Source of the DNA: Caldivirga sp. UBA161
GTDB taxonomy: Archaea > Thermoproteota > Thermoprotei > Thermoproteales > Thermocladiaceae
Direction: 5' to 3'
DNA: 13,828 bases
NCBI RefSeq assembly: GCF_002506515.1
Contig: NZ_DAXS01000032.1
Span: 1,580-15,407 of the forward strand
Below the pieces are notes generated by a model, which was not told the origin of the DNA, did no database searches, and saw nothing but the letters and a program-made list of their open reading frames with translations. A program made the translations under genes and the position numbers. Numbering within the stretch: the first letter of the stretch is position 1; each line of letters starts with the position of its first letter. Positions 5,996 through 13,000 of this stretch are shown here, one piece after another.

Positions 5996-6658
5996 ATGAC
6001 TAAGCTAAGTGAAGTCCTCTGGTCAAGCATTAGGGACGTCTATGATTCAATAATTAATCACCCATTCATTAGGGGGTTGGTTGATGGTTCATTAAGTGAG
6101 GATAAATTCAAGTACTATATTGCCCAAGACCACATGTACCTTGGGGAATACATTAAGGCGTTATCAATAATAGCATCCAAGGCCCCTAGGATTGAGGAGG
6201 CTCAAGTATTCTTAAGGCATTCAATAGGTGCCATTGAGGTTGAGAGGAGGCTTCATGAGCACTACATGAGGATTTGGAACCTTAACCCAGCGGAGTACGT
6301 AATGTCACCCACCAATAAGGCATATACAAGCTTCCTACTGGCCGAAGCCCACTCTAAACCATACTATGAGGCCATTGCGGCAGTTCTACCATGCTACTGG
6401 ATATATGAGAGGGTTGGGGTTGAGTTATCTAAGTATGAGGTTAGTAATGAGAATTATAGGCTATGGGTATCAACATACAGTGGGGAGGAGTATAGGGCGT
6501 CCGTTAGGGAGGTGCTGGGTATAGTGGACTCAATGAGCGTCACTGAGGGTCAATTAAACGACATGATTAAGGCCTTCAGATTAGCCTCAATATACGAGTA
6601 CCTATTCTGGGACAGCGCCTACAGGATGGAGAAATGGCCAATAAGCCCAAACCCTTAA
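5996..6658 (+). CDS. tenA: TenA-family aminopyrimidine aminohydrolase (thiaminase II)
   Basis: A 220-residue all-helical TenA/THI-4 protein of normal length. TenA enzymes hydrolyse aminomethylpyrimidines derived from degraded thiamin so that the hydroxymethylpyrimidine can be reused in thiamin synthesis. Expected active-site residues are visible: Asp45 in YIAQDHMYL, Tyr110, the nucleophile Cys133 in AAVLPCYWIYERVG, Tyr161 in WVSTYSGEE, and Glu201 in ASIYEYLFWDSAYRMEKWP. The presence of Cys133 places it in the TenA_C subgroup. The ATG at 5996 has a TATA-like box 26 bases upstream and no Shine-Dalgarno site. It stands alone: no thi genes flank it, so salvage rather than an operon-encoded biosynthetic pathway is the visible context. 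Downstream is non-coding relic DNA. Confidence 0.95.
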   Translation: MTKLSEVLWSSIRDVYDSIINHPFIRGLVDGSLSEDKFKYYIAQDHMYLGEYIKALSIIASKAPRIEEAQVFLRHSIGAIEVERRLHEHYMRIWNLNPAEYVMSPTNKAYTSFLLAEAHSKPYYEAIAAVLPCYWIYERVGVELSKYEVSNENYRLWVSTYSGEEYRASVREVLGIVDSMSVTEGQLNDMIKAFRLASIYEYLFWDSAYRMEKWPISPNP

Positions 6659-7055
6659 CCAATGAATTAAGTGACTTATAGAAGTGGAGTACCCACATTG
6701 GCTATAACCACTAAGAGTGATTACAGAATGTACTTTAAACCTCACCCTTTAGGGTTGGGGATACGTTTTACAATTGCGCCTACTGCCGTTCATCCTAGGG
6801 TGGTTGATTAGCGTCCTCGGGTTCATTATGGCCTCCGCTGGCCCCTCACTGTAGTGGCTCTAGCCCTACGGATCTCGGAAACCAGCGGGCACTAATAAGC
6901 TTATGAGTTTGCTAGCAGCCCTAAAAGGACTCAAACAACCATAACAACAGCTTCTGCCCCCTTGGTGGCTTCAGTGGGTGAATTAGCCCCTTGAATGGCT
7001 TTGGTGGATTACCCACCATTATACCTACTGGGGGTTACTACCCAATGGCACCTAA
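6659..7055. other. Gene-free stretch with decayed mobile-element DNA
   Basis: No convincing gene was found here. Plus-strand frames are broken by stops at short intervals. The segment holds a GC-rich structured inverted repeat (6835-6888) and leads into the TnpB remnant that begins at 7056. The local sequence is richer in G and C than the neighbouring intergenic DNA, which fits inserted and decayed material. A minus-strand resemblance to a TnpB C-terminus was considered and not accepted. Confidence 0.4.
6835..6888. repeat. Nested inverted repeat able to fold as a structured RNA or DNA
   Basis: Outer arms CCGCTGG (6835-6841) and CCAGCGG (6882-6888) are perfectly complementary. Nested inside, GTAG-T-GGCT (6851-6859) pairs with AGCC-CTAC (6862-6869), giving eight pairs and one bulge. 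The two stems are separated by an internal loop of 9 and 12 bases. Lying upstream of a TnpB relic, it may be a mobile-element end or an RNA guide remnant; a pseudouridylation-guide-like hairpin is another possibility. Confidence 0.35.
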
Positions 7056-7346
7056 GGGCATAGGCTAAGGCGTATTGCGAGTGAGCTTGTGAGGTATTGG
7101 AATGAGGTGACTTACGAGGGTAGGCGGTTCTTTAGTGGTGCCGGTGTTACCTGGTTAGCACATGCAGGAAGCACCATGAGGAGTGCAGGCCAATGCTTAT
7201 CAGTTAATACCCAGCAGCTACTGAACCTGAATAATGAGGCTCGGGAGTCATTCCTAACCCTCTTAAAGGCTAATAAGAGTAGGGTGCCTATAAAGCCTCA
7301 CCACGCATCCTTAAGTGCCGTAAAGGCGCCAAAGGCAAGGCAATGA
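7056..7346 (+). pseudogene. tnpB: N-terminal remnant of an IS200/IS605-type TnpB
   Basis: The frame reads GHRLRRIASELVRYWNEV-TYEGRRFFS and later LSVNTQQLLNLNNEARES-FLTLLKANKS. In archaeal TnpB proteins the N-terminal domain has the same order of motifs: an R-I-A-S-E-L-V-R-x-W-N-E-V helix, an R-R-x-F-F stretch, and V-N-A-Q-Q-V-L-N-K-N-x-E-A-W-x-S-F-F-x-L-L-K. Here the frame starts after a stop at 7053, the spacer between the motifs is scrambled, a tryptophan is replaced by arginine (EARES), and the protein ends at 7346. The RuvC-like nuclease domain and zinc finger are missing altogether. This is a dead fragment. No TnpA gene is present in the window. Confidence 0.65.
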
Positions 7347-7423
7347 AGCATGAAGCCCCCTTATTCATGAAATAGTGGTTGGGCATATTGTACTAGCCGC
7401 TTGTATGTGTTGTACTATGGGGT

Positions 7424-7436
7424 AGGTAAATAAACG
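7424..7436 (+). promoter_or_regulatory. Possible TATA box of the secreted-protein pair
   Basis: AGGTAAATAAACG is centred about 34 bases before the ATG at 7464. A start of transcription near 7456 would leave the alternative GTG at 7440 outside the mRNA. Confidence 0.3.
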
Positions 7437-7463
7437 CAGGTGTGCACTACCCCTCGAGTCCCT

Positions 7464-8255
7464 ATGAGGGTTGGTGGTGTGGTGATGGTGGTTCTGGCTG
7501 TGGTGGCTGCCTCACTGCTTATTGTTGAGTATGTTTTCATGCATAGGCCCTTGCCTACCCTTATTCTGCCTACGTATGTTACTTATGGGTACTTGTACTG
7601 TAATAATGATGTTGTCATACCTAATGGTTCTATGATTGTGCTTTACTATCATCCTCATGGTGATGTGGAGGTTAACAGCATCACAATCTACGTAGTATTT
7701 CCAGCGAGCATAATTAATGAGGTATTGAGCCTGTACTCCAGGTTGCCGAATTCAAGTGGTGTAATGGTGATGGGTGTTTATGTTAATGGTAGGTTAATTG
7801 CAGTTAACATTAATTACTCATCACCAATAGAAAGCCTAATGGGGACGCTGGGTTTCTGGCAACACCTCCCAATTAAAGCCGTTGAAACAACCTACTATGT
7901 TAACTTCCCTACAATTAACCTAAAACCCAACGACACCATCACCATTATAATCTACTCCACAATACCCTACACACTACCATCATGCAAAATAAACAACGAA
8001 ACCGAGGAAGGTGAATTGATGGTTGAGAATCATTGGATTGGGTTATTTGGATTAATGAATGCTACACCAACAGCTGAGCAATTATATGAGGAGGGTAAGT
8101 ACATAACAGAGGAACCCGTAATATACATAATTAATGTCTCCAAGCCAATTGAGGGATTACCGCAGGAGTTACCGATGGGTGCAAGGCCGTTCCTCACTGG
8201 AATTGCGCCATCATACGCAATAGCACAAAACATACCAGTAACAAATAACAAGTGA
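7464..8255 (+). CDS. Membrane-anchored extracellular protein of unknown function
   Basis: A 263-residue protein I cannot assign to a family. It begins with one hydrophobic helix (VVMVVLAVVAASLLIVEYVF), after which the rest is predicted to be outside the cell. The exterior part is rich in beta-prone residues and contains seven N-glycosylation sequons (NGS, NSS, NYS, NDT, NET, NAT, NVS), as expected for an archaeal surface protein. Two cysteines lie far apart (YCNN, SCKI) and could form a disulfide. The ATG at 7464 is chosen over GTG at 7440 because the hydrophobic helix starts just after it and the putative TATA box fits it better. Its stop overlaps the start of the next gene (TGATG), so the two are probably translated together. 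Codon choice shifts midway: T/G-rich before about 7840, A/C-rich after. Confidence 0.7.
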   Translation: MRVGGVVMVVLAVVAASLLIVEYVFMHRPLPTLILPTYVTYGYLYCNNDVVIPNGSMIVLYYHPHGDVEVNSITIYVVFPASIINEVLSLYSRLPNSSGVMVMGVYVNGRLIAVNINYSSPIESLMGTLGFWQHLPIKAVETTYYVNFPTINLKPNDTITIIIYSTIPYTLPSCKINNETEEGELMVENHWIGLFGLMNATPTAEQLYEEGKYITEEPVIYIINVSKPIEGLPQELPMGARPFLTGIAPSYAIAQNIPVTNNK

Positions 8256-8803
8256 TGAATATGGTGGGAAAACTAATGATGACCTTAAAAATCGCATTAA
8301 TGATCCTAGTAATGCTAGTAGTGATAGTGATGTATCCGAAGCCAGCCACAGCGCAGAGTTCTTGTTCATCACCCAGTGGTGGTTGTAATTATGAGGTTAC
8401 TACTAATGGGGTAACACCAAGTTACGTTAATGCTTGGGCAGTTATAAATACCACTATGACGGTGCAATCCTACAGTAGTAAAGTAACGGAATTATCACTA
8501 CAATATAATCCTGATGTGAATATGGTATGCGATCCATTCATTGGAAGTACAGGGAATTGGGTGCAAGCGGCCATAATATATGGTGTATCAAGTGGTTATC
8601 CAGGAGGGCCGGGTAGCACGGGGATTTTATATCTTCGGGTAGAGGTTTGGAATTCATGCACATTCTCCCCTCAATTACTATGGTCAGGCGGCCCAAATCC
8701 CATCTCAAATGTCCCATGGCCCCTCGCTTCTCTTTCCCAATGGGCTATTGGGTATAATGTTAGTAGTAATGGTATGATTAGTCAAGTTTGTGAATCAATG
8801 TAA
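8255..8803 (+). CDS. Secreted protein, N-terminal part (frameshifted from the following frame)
   Basis: Codes for 182 residues with a clear signal peptide: a lysine-containing start, a hydrophobic core (IALMILVMLVVIVM) and an A-x-A cleavage site (PATA before QSS). The mature part is rich in Ser, Asn, Tyr and Trp, has several cysteines (SSCSSPSGGC near its start) and beta-sandwich-like strands such as GNWVQAAIIYGV and ILYLRVEVWNSC. I do not recognise the family. Its ATG overlaps the stop of the preceding membrane-anchored protein gene. The frame closes at 8803, while the next frame (open from 8778) continues in the same style, so this is probably the first half of one protein of about 285 residues. 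Whether the break is a real mutation, a programmed shift or a sequence error cannot be told from one sequence. Confidence 0.65.
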   Translation: MNMVGKLMMTLKIALMILVMLVVIVMYPKPATAQSSCSSPSGGCNYEVTTNGVTPSYVNAWAVINTTMTVQSYSSKVTELSLQYNPDVNMVCDPFIGSTGNWVQAAIIYGVSSGYPGGPGSTGILYLRVEVWNSCTFSPQLLWSGGPNPISNVPWPLASLSQWAIGYNVSSNGMISQVCESM

Positions 8804-9116
8804 TGTACCAACTAATGGGTATACCTACTCCCAATGCATACCTATTCCGACTCAGTATACTAATCATTGGTATGAGTCAAACGTAGTCTGGGCTGGGGTT
8901 GATGGAAGTACTGTGTACTTTAACACTGGTGGCTTGGGGCAAATATGCTATGATTCTAATGTAAACCTCTACCAAGGCCCACTAGTCGACAATACTGCTG
9001 AAAGCTCCAATGTAGCTCACTCCCAAATGTACACTGTGCAACCCGTAAACACTGAAAACCCATACGATTGCTACAGCTGGGCGCCAGCCCAATTATACCA
9101 GGGCTTTCAAACATAG
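8790..9116 (+). pseudogene. Secreted protein, C-terminal part in the shifted frame
   Basis: This 108-codon frame has no signal peptide, no promoter and no Shine-Dalgarno site of its own, and overlaps the end of the preceding frame. Its composition (Tyr, Asn, Ser and Cys rich: GYTYSQC, NHWYESNVVWAGVDGSTVYF, YDCYSW) continues that of the upstream secreted protein. The strand before the break (NGMISQV) can be joined to FVNQCNVPTNGY by a one-base loss or two-base gain between 8778 and 8801. It is most simply the second half of the same extracellular protein. Translation from the GTG at 8790 as a separate cytosolic protein is unlikely. The gene ends at 9116; no gene follows until 9281. Confidence 0.6.
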
Positions 9117-9242
9117 CAATAGCATTATCATGAGGGTTAAAAACCATAAATTTAAAACCAATCTTTTTTAACACACTCCATATTCCCCACTAGGCTTAAT
9201 AAGCCTATTAACGCCTCATGAATCACTGGTTCGCCAATTATG

Positions 9243-9265
9243 CTTAAAGTTTAATTAATTTAGCC
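9243..9265 (+). promoter_or_regulatory. TATA-like promoter of the CARF/ring nuclease gene
   Basis: The core TTTAATTAA (9250-9258) is centred about 27 bases before the ATG at 9281, predicting a leaderless transcript. Confidence 0.5.
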
Positions 9266-9280
9266 TTAACTATTACCATA

Positions 9281-10057
9281 ATGGCTACTTACGTTGCAGT
9301 AATTGTCGGTGTATCATTACTGAGGAATGCGGTTAATTCTGGTTTTATTAGTGAGAAGTATGCTATGGTGATTAAGAATGCCTTGGAGGGTGATTTTAAT
9401 TCTGATAAGAAGCTTGGGGCTATTGGCTTTAATACTGATTTACTTAGTGAATTAAGGGAATTTATTAAAGGTAATGTTATGGGGTGTTGTGCTGAGTTAG
9501 GTACATTAATGGCTTTTAGCAGTGGTATTGGGGATAATATTGATGTTGAGTTCTTCTACACTGATACTAAGACCACGTGGTTATCAGCATTAGTGTTATC
9601 CAATTGCCTAAATGAATGTGGGATTACTCATGGGGTTAATGTAATTGGTAGTACTCAAGTACCATTATTCGGTGGTAGTGATTTAGATGAGGGCTTAGCC
9701 TCATTGGTTAATGTTGTTGGTAAGAAGTTGGCTAGTAGGATTTCAAGGGGTGATGATGCTTACGTAGCCTTCACCGGTGGAACTAAAATTGAAGCTGTCT
9801 TAGTCTCAATGGTTGCATGGTTAATTGGAGCTAGGCCCATTTACTTAATGGAGGGAGGGCCATTAATAGTATTACCTAGGCTCCCAGTGAATTTAAATGG
9901 TAGTGTAATTAACGCCCTTTGTTCAGCAGTTGGGGGTAATATTAACGCTAATGATGCGCAGGGCTTAATTAGGTTTGGATTAATTAACGCCACTAAGGAT
10001 GGTTACAAGGTGCCTAAGTGGGTGGATGCCTTACTTAAGGTTAAGGGCTTATGTTAA
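9281..10057 (+). CDS. crn1: CARF-domain ring nuclease (Crn1 / APE2256 family)
   Basis: A 258-residue protein with the Rossmann-like CARF fold of the APE2256 family. The first strand ends in the ligand-binding motif VGVSLLRN (9-16); the last part of the fold has YVAFTGGTKIEAVL (161-174), matching the family's N-x-T-G-G-[FY]-K pattern, and PIYLMEGGPLIVLPRLPV (186-203), a typical ending. In the Sulfolobus enzyme Sso2081 a serine of the first motif and a lysine of the second are needed to cleave cyclic tetra-adenylate; the equivalents here are Ser12 and Lys169. The predicted role is to destroy the second messenger made by a Cas10 cyclase and so end the type III response. The last 50 residues may be a small winged-helix-like domain (DGYKVPKWVDALLKV). 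A HEPN RNase motif (R-x4-6-H) is not seen, arguing against Csx1/Csm6. It converges on herA. Confidence 0.82.
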   Translation: MATYVAVIVGVSLLRNAVNSGFISEKYAMVIKNALEGDFNSDKKLGAIGFNTDLLSELREFIKGNVMGCCAELGTLMAFSSGIGDNIDVEFFYTDTKTTWLSALVLSNCLNECGITHGVNVIGSTQVPLFGGSDLDEGLASLVNVVGKKLASRISRGDDAYVAFTGGTKIEAVLVSMVAWLIGARPIYLMEGGPLIVLPRLPVNLNGSVINALCSAVGGNINANDAQGLIRFGLINATKDGYKVPKWVDALLKVKGLC

Positions 10058-11793
10058 CCCACATGATAGGCTATTGGGTTTACCTTAATGTAAAGCGGGT
10101 ACTTGTAGATGAATGACTTAACGTATGCTACACCAGCATCGGCAATGGTGAGGAACCTCCTCTCTGATTGAGGTACATTAAGCCTCTCAAGGACCCTTTC
10201 ATCACTCCTAAGTACTATTTTCGTATTGGTTAACTGCAGTACTGCATCATTGAGGTCGTCTGGGGTATGCGTTGCGAAAACCACTGAAATACCCCTCCCC
10301 CTACCCAGCCTGGTTAACCTAGTTAAATGCCTCTCAAGCATTGACCTCTCATCCTCACTCCTAGCCTGAGGGAAGAATAAGTGAGCCTCATCAATTAGTA
10401 TAACCGCTAACCTACCCTTATTCCTAAGGTGCTCAGGACCCATGAAACCATAAACCTTATCTAGCACCCTATAGACGAATATCCTCTGGGCCACTGGAGG
10501 TAACCCAATTAGGTGAAGCACCACGTAACCTGGTTCAAGTATTTTACTGTATTCTGGTTCAGGAACCTTAAGCTTAACGTTACTCCTACTGAAGGCCACA
10601 TCCACAATATTGGATTCATCAACCGCAAGTATGGTCCTTAATATATTCTCAAGGGTACTTGTATGTATCCCTAGATCCCTTGCAATAACCTCATAGTTAA
10701 GTAACTGCCTGCCACTCATCTGAACATCACTTACACTCGTTAAGTACTGGAAAATTGTATTGAAGGTTAAATCACCCCTCATCCTCCTCATAACCTCCCT
10801 AATGATTCTACCGTAGAACATTCTGGCCTGGTCAGTTAACATTCCAGTAACATCATGAACCCTATACAATATACTCCTGGTGCTTAAGGCCCAGGGAATA
10901 AGCATGACATTAACCCTACTACCCTCAAGGGTAATATTAACCTCATCAATAATCACCGTCCCCCCACCCTTTAGTATGCGGCCCTTAATCCTAATCCTTA
11001 ATTTACCTAACTTTAACCCAAAGGCCTTGAAGGCATCATTAAGGTACCGCCTAGCCATCCTAAGCGCCAATGACTTAGCCAATGCTTTAGCATCCCCACC
11101 CCTAAGATTCCTCCTAACCCAATTTCTCGTTATGGGGATGAGAACCTTCACTGGTACATTATTAAAGATTAAGTGGTTGTAATGGCCAACAGTGTCCAAT
11201 GCCATAACCGTGACGCCACTGTAATTAGTGAGGAGGCTTAGTGCAATGTTCTTCAGTAAAGTTGTCTTACCACTACCTGTGGTTCCAACAACCAGCACGT
11301 GGTGGTTTAAGGCTTCGAGAGGTAGTTTAACGTAATTGCCCTTAACCTCATGGCCACTTGGTAAGGCTAAGCTACCTAACATTATGCCACTACTGGGTAA
11401 TGATAACATTGCAGCCACCTCACCCTCCCCCGGTACCTTAACCATTGAGTGAATCCTAGGTGGTGTACTGGGTGGTTTACAATTATCCTTAATGCACTCC
11501 GCTATTAACTCAAGTTTAATGAACTTGGGAATATACTTAATCCCCATTGCTAACTCCTGTTGGAGGGAGAGTATGGGGGTTCTGGCTATTGAGTAAATGT
11601 CCTCAACCTTAGACTCAGTTATCCTAGCCAAGTACTTAACTTCACTACTTGACTCAATAATAAGGTACTCACCCACTGGGAAATCCAAGTCGCATTCAGT
11701 AGCCATGTAAACTCCAGAGCCCTCCAGGGAGACGGAACTGGCCATTAACCTGGTTATGAGCCCCACGTAAGTCTTACAGTCAATGTTCCCCAC
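10054..11793 (-). CDS. herA: HerA-type DNA translocase/helicase ATPase
   Basis: HerA is a hexameric FtsK/HerA-superfamily motor that works with NurA in resecting DNA ends. The 579-residue protein has an N-terminal HAS-barrel-like region (about 25-100), then Walker A VVGTTGSGKTTLL (168-180), a late Walker B VILIDEAHLFFP (464-475) with the DEAH glutamate, a sensor-like VVFATHTPDDL (about 504-514), an arginine-rich LTRLGRGRGI (491-500) likely to hold the arginine finger, and the C-terminal QLTNTKIVLR. It is slightly longer than typical HerA (about 500), with an insertion-like stretch at 220-300. The GTG at 11793 is chosen because AGGGTGA precedes it by five bases; a GTG at 11802 lies within that site. 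It overlaps the end of nurA by 14 bases, so the pair is translationally coupled. mre11 and rad50, often linked to herA-nurA, are absent from the window. Confidence 0.93.
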   Translation of the reverse strand: MGNIDCKTYVGLITRLMASSVSLEGSGVYMATECDLDFPVGEYLIIESSSEVKYLARITESKVEDIYSIARTPILSLQQELAMGIKYIPKFIKLELIAECIKDNCKPPSTPPRIHSMVKVPGEGEVAAMLSLPSSGIMLGSLALPSGHEVKGNYVKLPLEALNHHVLVVGTTGSGKTTLLKNIALSLLTNYSGVTVMALDTVGHYNHLIFNNVPVKVLIPITRNWVRRNLRGGDAKALAKSLALRMARRYLNDAFKAFGLKLGKLRIRIKGRILKGGGTVIIDEVNITLEGSRVNVMLIPWALSTRSILYRVHDVTGMLTDQARMFYGRIIREVMRRMRGDLTFNTIFQYLTSVSDVQMSGRQLLNYEVIARDLGIHTSTLENILRTILAVDESNIVDVAFSRSNVKLKVPEPEYSKILEPGYVVLHLIGLPPVAQRIFVYRVLDKVYGFMGPEHLRNKGRLAVILIDEAHLFFPQARSEDERSMLERHLTRLTRLGRGRGISVVFATHTPDDLNDAVLQLTNTKIVLRSDERVLERLNVPQSERRFLTIADAGVAYVKSFIYKYPLYIKVNPIAYHVG

Positions 11794-12862
11794 GCCACTC
11801 ACCCTCCCTCATGACTCTACCCAGCTCCTCTAAGCCCTCGTAGGTTAACCTTAAGGGTGATAATGATGCAAGTAACCTAATTAAGCTTACGTTAAGCCTT
11901 CTGGATAACCTATCAGCTATACTTACCGGTATTGGGACGCCGTCCATACCCATGTAGGCCACTGAACGAATAGCCCCCTCCTCAGCCAATTCAGTATTAA
12001 GCGCCTCAACCCTAATCACGTTAATCTCCTTACCAACCCTTGATACCACGTACCAGGCGTACTTAGTGTGCTCATTAATTACTATTTCAAGGGGCCCAAC
12101 CATGGCTGTGAAGAACCTCCTATCACCGAATTGCCTAACAGTCTCATTCTTGATTAAGGTATCGTCATCAATGCTGAAGCCCTTACACCTGGAGTAGTAG
12201 GTTGATTGGCTAATCCTCTTAACAATACCAATGGCTGCAACGCCATTAACAGCACTCACCCTACGCCTAATGAAGTCCTCATATAAGTCGGCGTAGGGAT
12301 TACCGACCATTGTTAATACCCTGGGTGTGGGGAATATTGGCCCATCAATGAGCAGTAGTGAATCCCTAACACCCATTGCCCCATACGCCTCAGTTAACTT
12401 AACCTCAACCTCAGTCCTAACCTCATCCCTAACAGCCTCCTCATTATAAGAACCATCAAACACTCTACCCAATGTACTGGATCTAAGTAAAACATACTCC
12501 CCCGCCTCATGCTCTAAGCCAATTATTGAATCCTCATTAGCCTTAAACCTAAGCCTAAGCCCAAGCCAACGAGCCTTAACGCCGCCGGGCACTAGTAGAT
12601 TCTCCTCACCAACCAGCGCCCCAGTGACCACGTATACATCAGCATTCTCAAACCTAATTATTGAGGATTGGGAGTCAAGGCCGAAGAGCTTCATAGGCTT
12701 CAAGCCCTTAACATCATCCTCAGTAATTAACCTAACCTCCAATTCCCTGCACCTGACATTAATGTAAACGTCAGATAAGTCAAGGGGTTCACTTGGCATG
12801 AATTCACCAACCTCATCCTTTAATTTAGCTAAAAGCTCAATAAACCTAAATAACTCATCCAC
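11780..12862 (-). CDS. nurA: NurA-domain 5'-3' nuclease
   Basis: The 360-residue protein carries the NurA nuclease domain. The first metal-binding motif is LFGLDSQSSIIRF with Asp63, the second is LLLIDGPIFPTPRVL with Asp173, followed by the strand GVAAIGIVKRISQS (Lys215), and a late motif with EHTKYAWYVVSR (Tyr and His residues near 264-271). These match the order found in archaeal NurA, a manganese-dependent single-strand endonuclease and 5'-3' exonuclease that acts on DNA ends opened by HerA. The start is a GTG at 12862, with a TATA-like box centred about 27 bases upstream, so the mRNA is probably leaderless with a GTG start; the ATG four bases later is out of frame. It is the first gene of the nurA-herA operon and lies downstream of cmr6 on the same strand, separated by a hairpin. 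Confidence 0.88.
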   Translation of the reverse strand: MDELFRFIELLAKLKDEVGEFMPSEPLDLSDVYINVRCRELEVRLITEDDVKGLKPMKLFGLDSQSSIIRFENADVYVVTGALVGEENLLVPGGVKARWLGLRLRFKANEDSIIGLEHEAGEYVLLRSSTLGRVFDGSYNEEAVRDEVRTEVEVKLTEAYGAMGVRDSLLLIDGPIFPTPRVLTMVGNPYADLYEDFIRRRVSAVNGVAAIGIVKRISQSTYYSRCKGFSIDDDTLIKNETVRQFGDRRFFTAMVGPLEIVINEHTKYAWYVVSRVGKEINVIRVEALNTELAEEGAIRSVAYMGMDGVPIPVSIADRLSRRLNVSLIRLLASLSPLRLTYEGLEELGRVMREGEWRGEH

Positions 12863-12882
12863 ATTATTAACTAGGCATTAAG

Positions 12883-12896
12883 CATTAATAAACCTT
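12883..12896 (-). promoter_or_regulatory. TATA-like promoter of nurA-herA
   Basis: Minus-strand GGTTTATTAAT (12894 to 12884) is centred about 27 bases before the GTG at 12862. It suggests that nurA-herA has its own promoter and is not only read through from cmr6. Confidence 0.45.
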
Positions 12897-12913
12897 AAGC
12901 CACATTAATGCTA

Positions 12914-12932
12914 AAAACCTACTATAGGTTTT
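12914..12932 (-). terminator. Perfect inverted repeat plus T-run, likely terminator after cmr6
   Basis: AAAACCTA and TAGGTTTT form an 8-pair stem with a 3-base loop. On the minus strand, the direction of cmr6, the stem ends in a run of five Ts, a plausible archaeal termination signal about 70 bases after the cmr6 stop. It sits just upstream of the nurA TATA box, so an operator role is the alternative. Confidence 0.4.
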
Positions 12933-13000
12933 AAAACTAGTAAGAGACTAAAGGCCATTAAGGCAGCGGATTTAGTTAATTAGGTGAGTTAGCTTATGCA

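Noticed and set aside
6740..6890. Minus-strand C-terminal remnant of another TnpB
   Set aside because: Some frames look protein-like (about 30 codons around 6720-6830), but no zinc-finger CxxC motif or RuvC residue is visible, so I cannot support it.
7440..7463. GTG at 7440 as the start of the anchored protein
   Set aside because: It adds eight residues before the hydrophobic helix, has no Shine-Dalgarno site and lies only about 10 bases from the likely TATA box, so it would be upstream of the transcript.
8956..9174. Minus-strand open frame opposite the end of the secreted protein
   Set aside because: No start signals and no recognisable protein features; it is the mirror of the plus-strand frame.
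9281..10057. Csx1/Csm6 RNase
   Set aside because: There is a CARF core but no HEPN domain with its R-x4-6-H motif; the length and Ser/Lys pair fit a ring nuclease better.
10880..11182. Plus-strand open frame of 100 codons inside herA
   Set aside because: It is antisense to the conserved HerA coding sequence and has no start signals.
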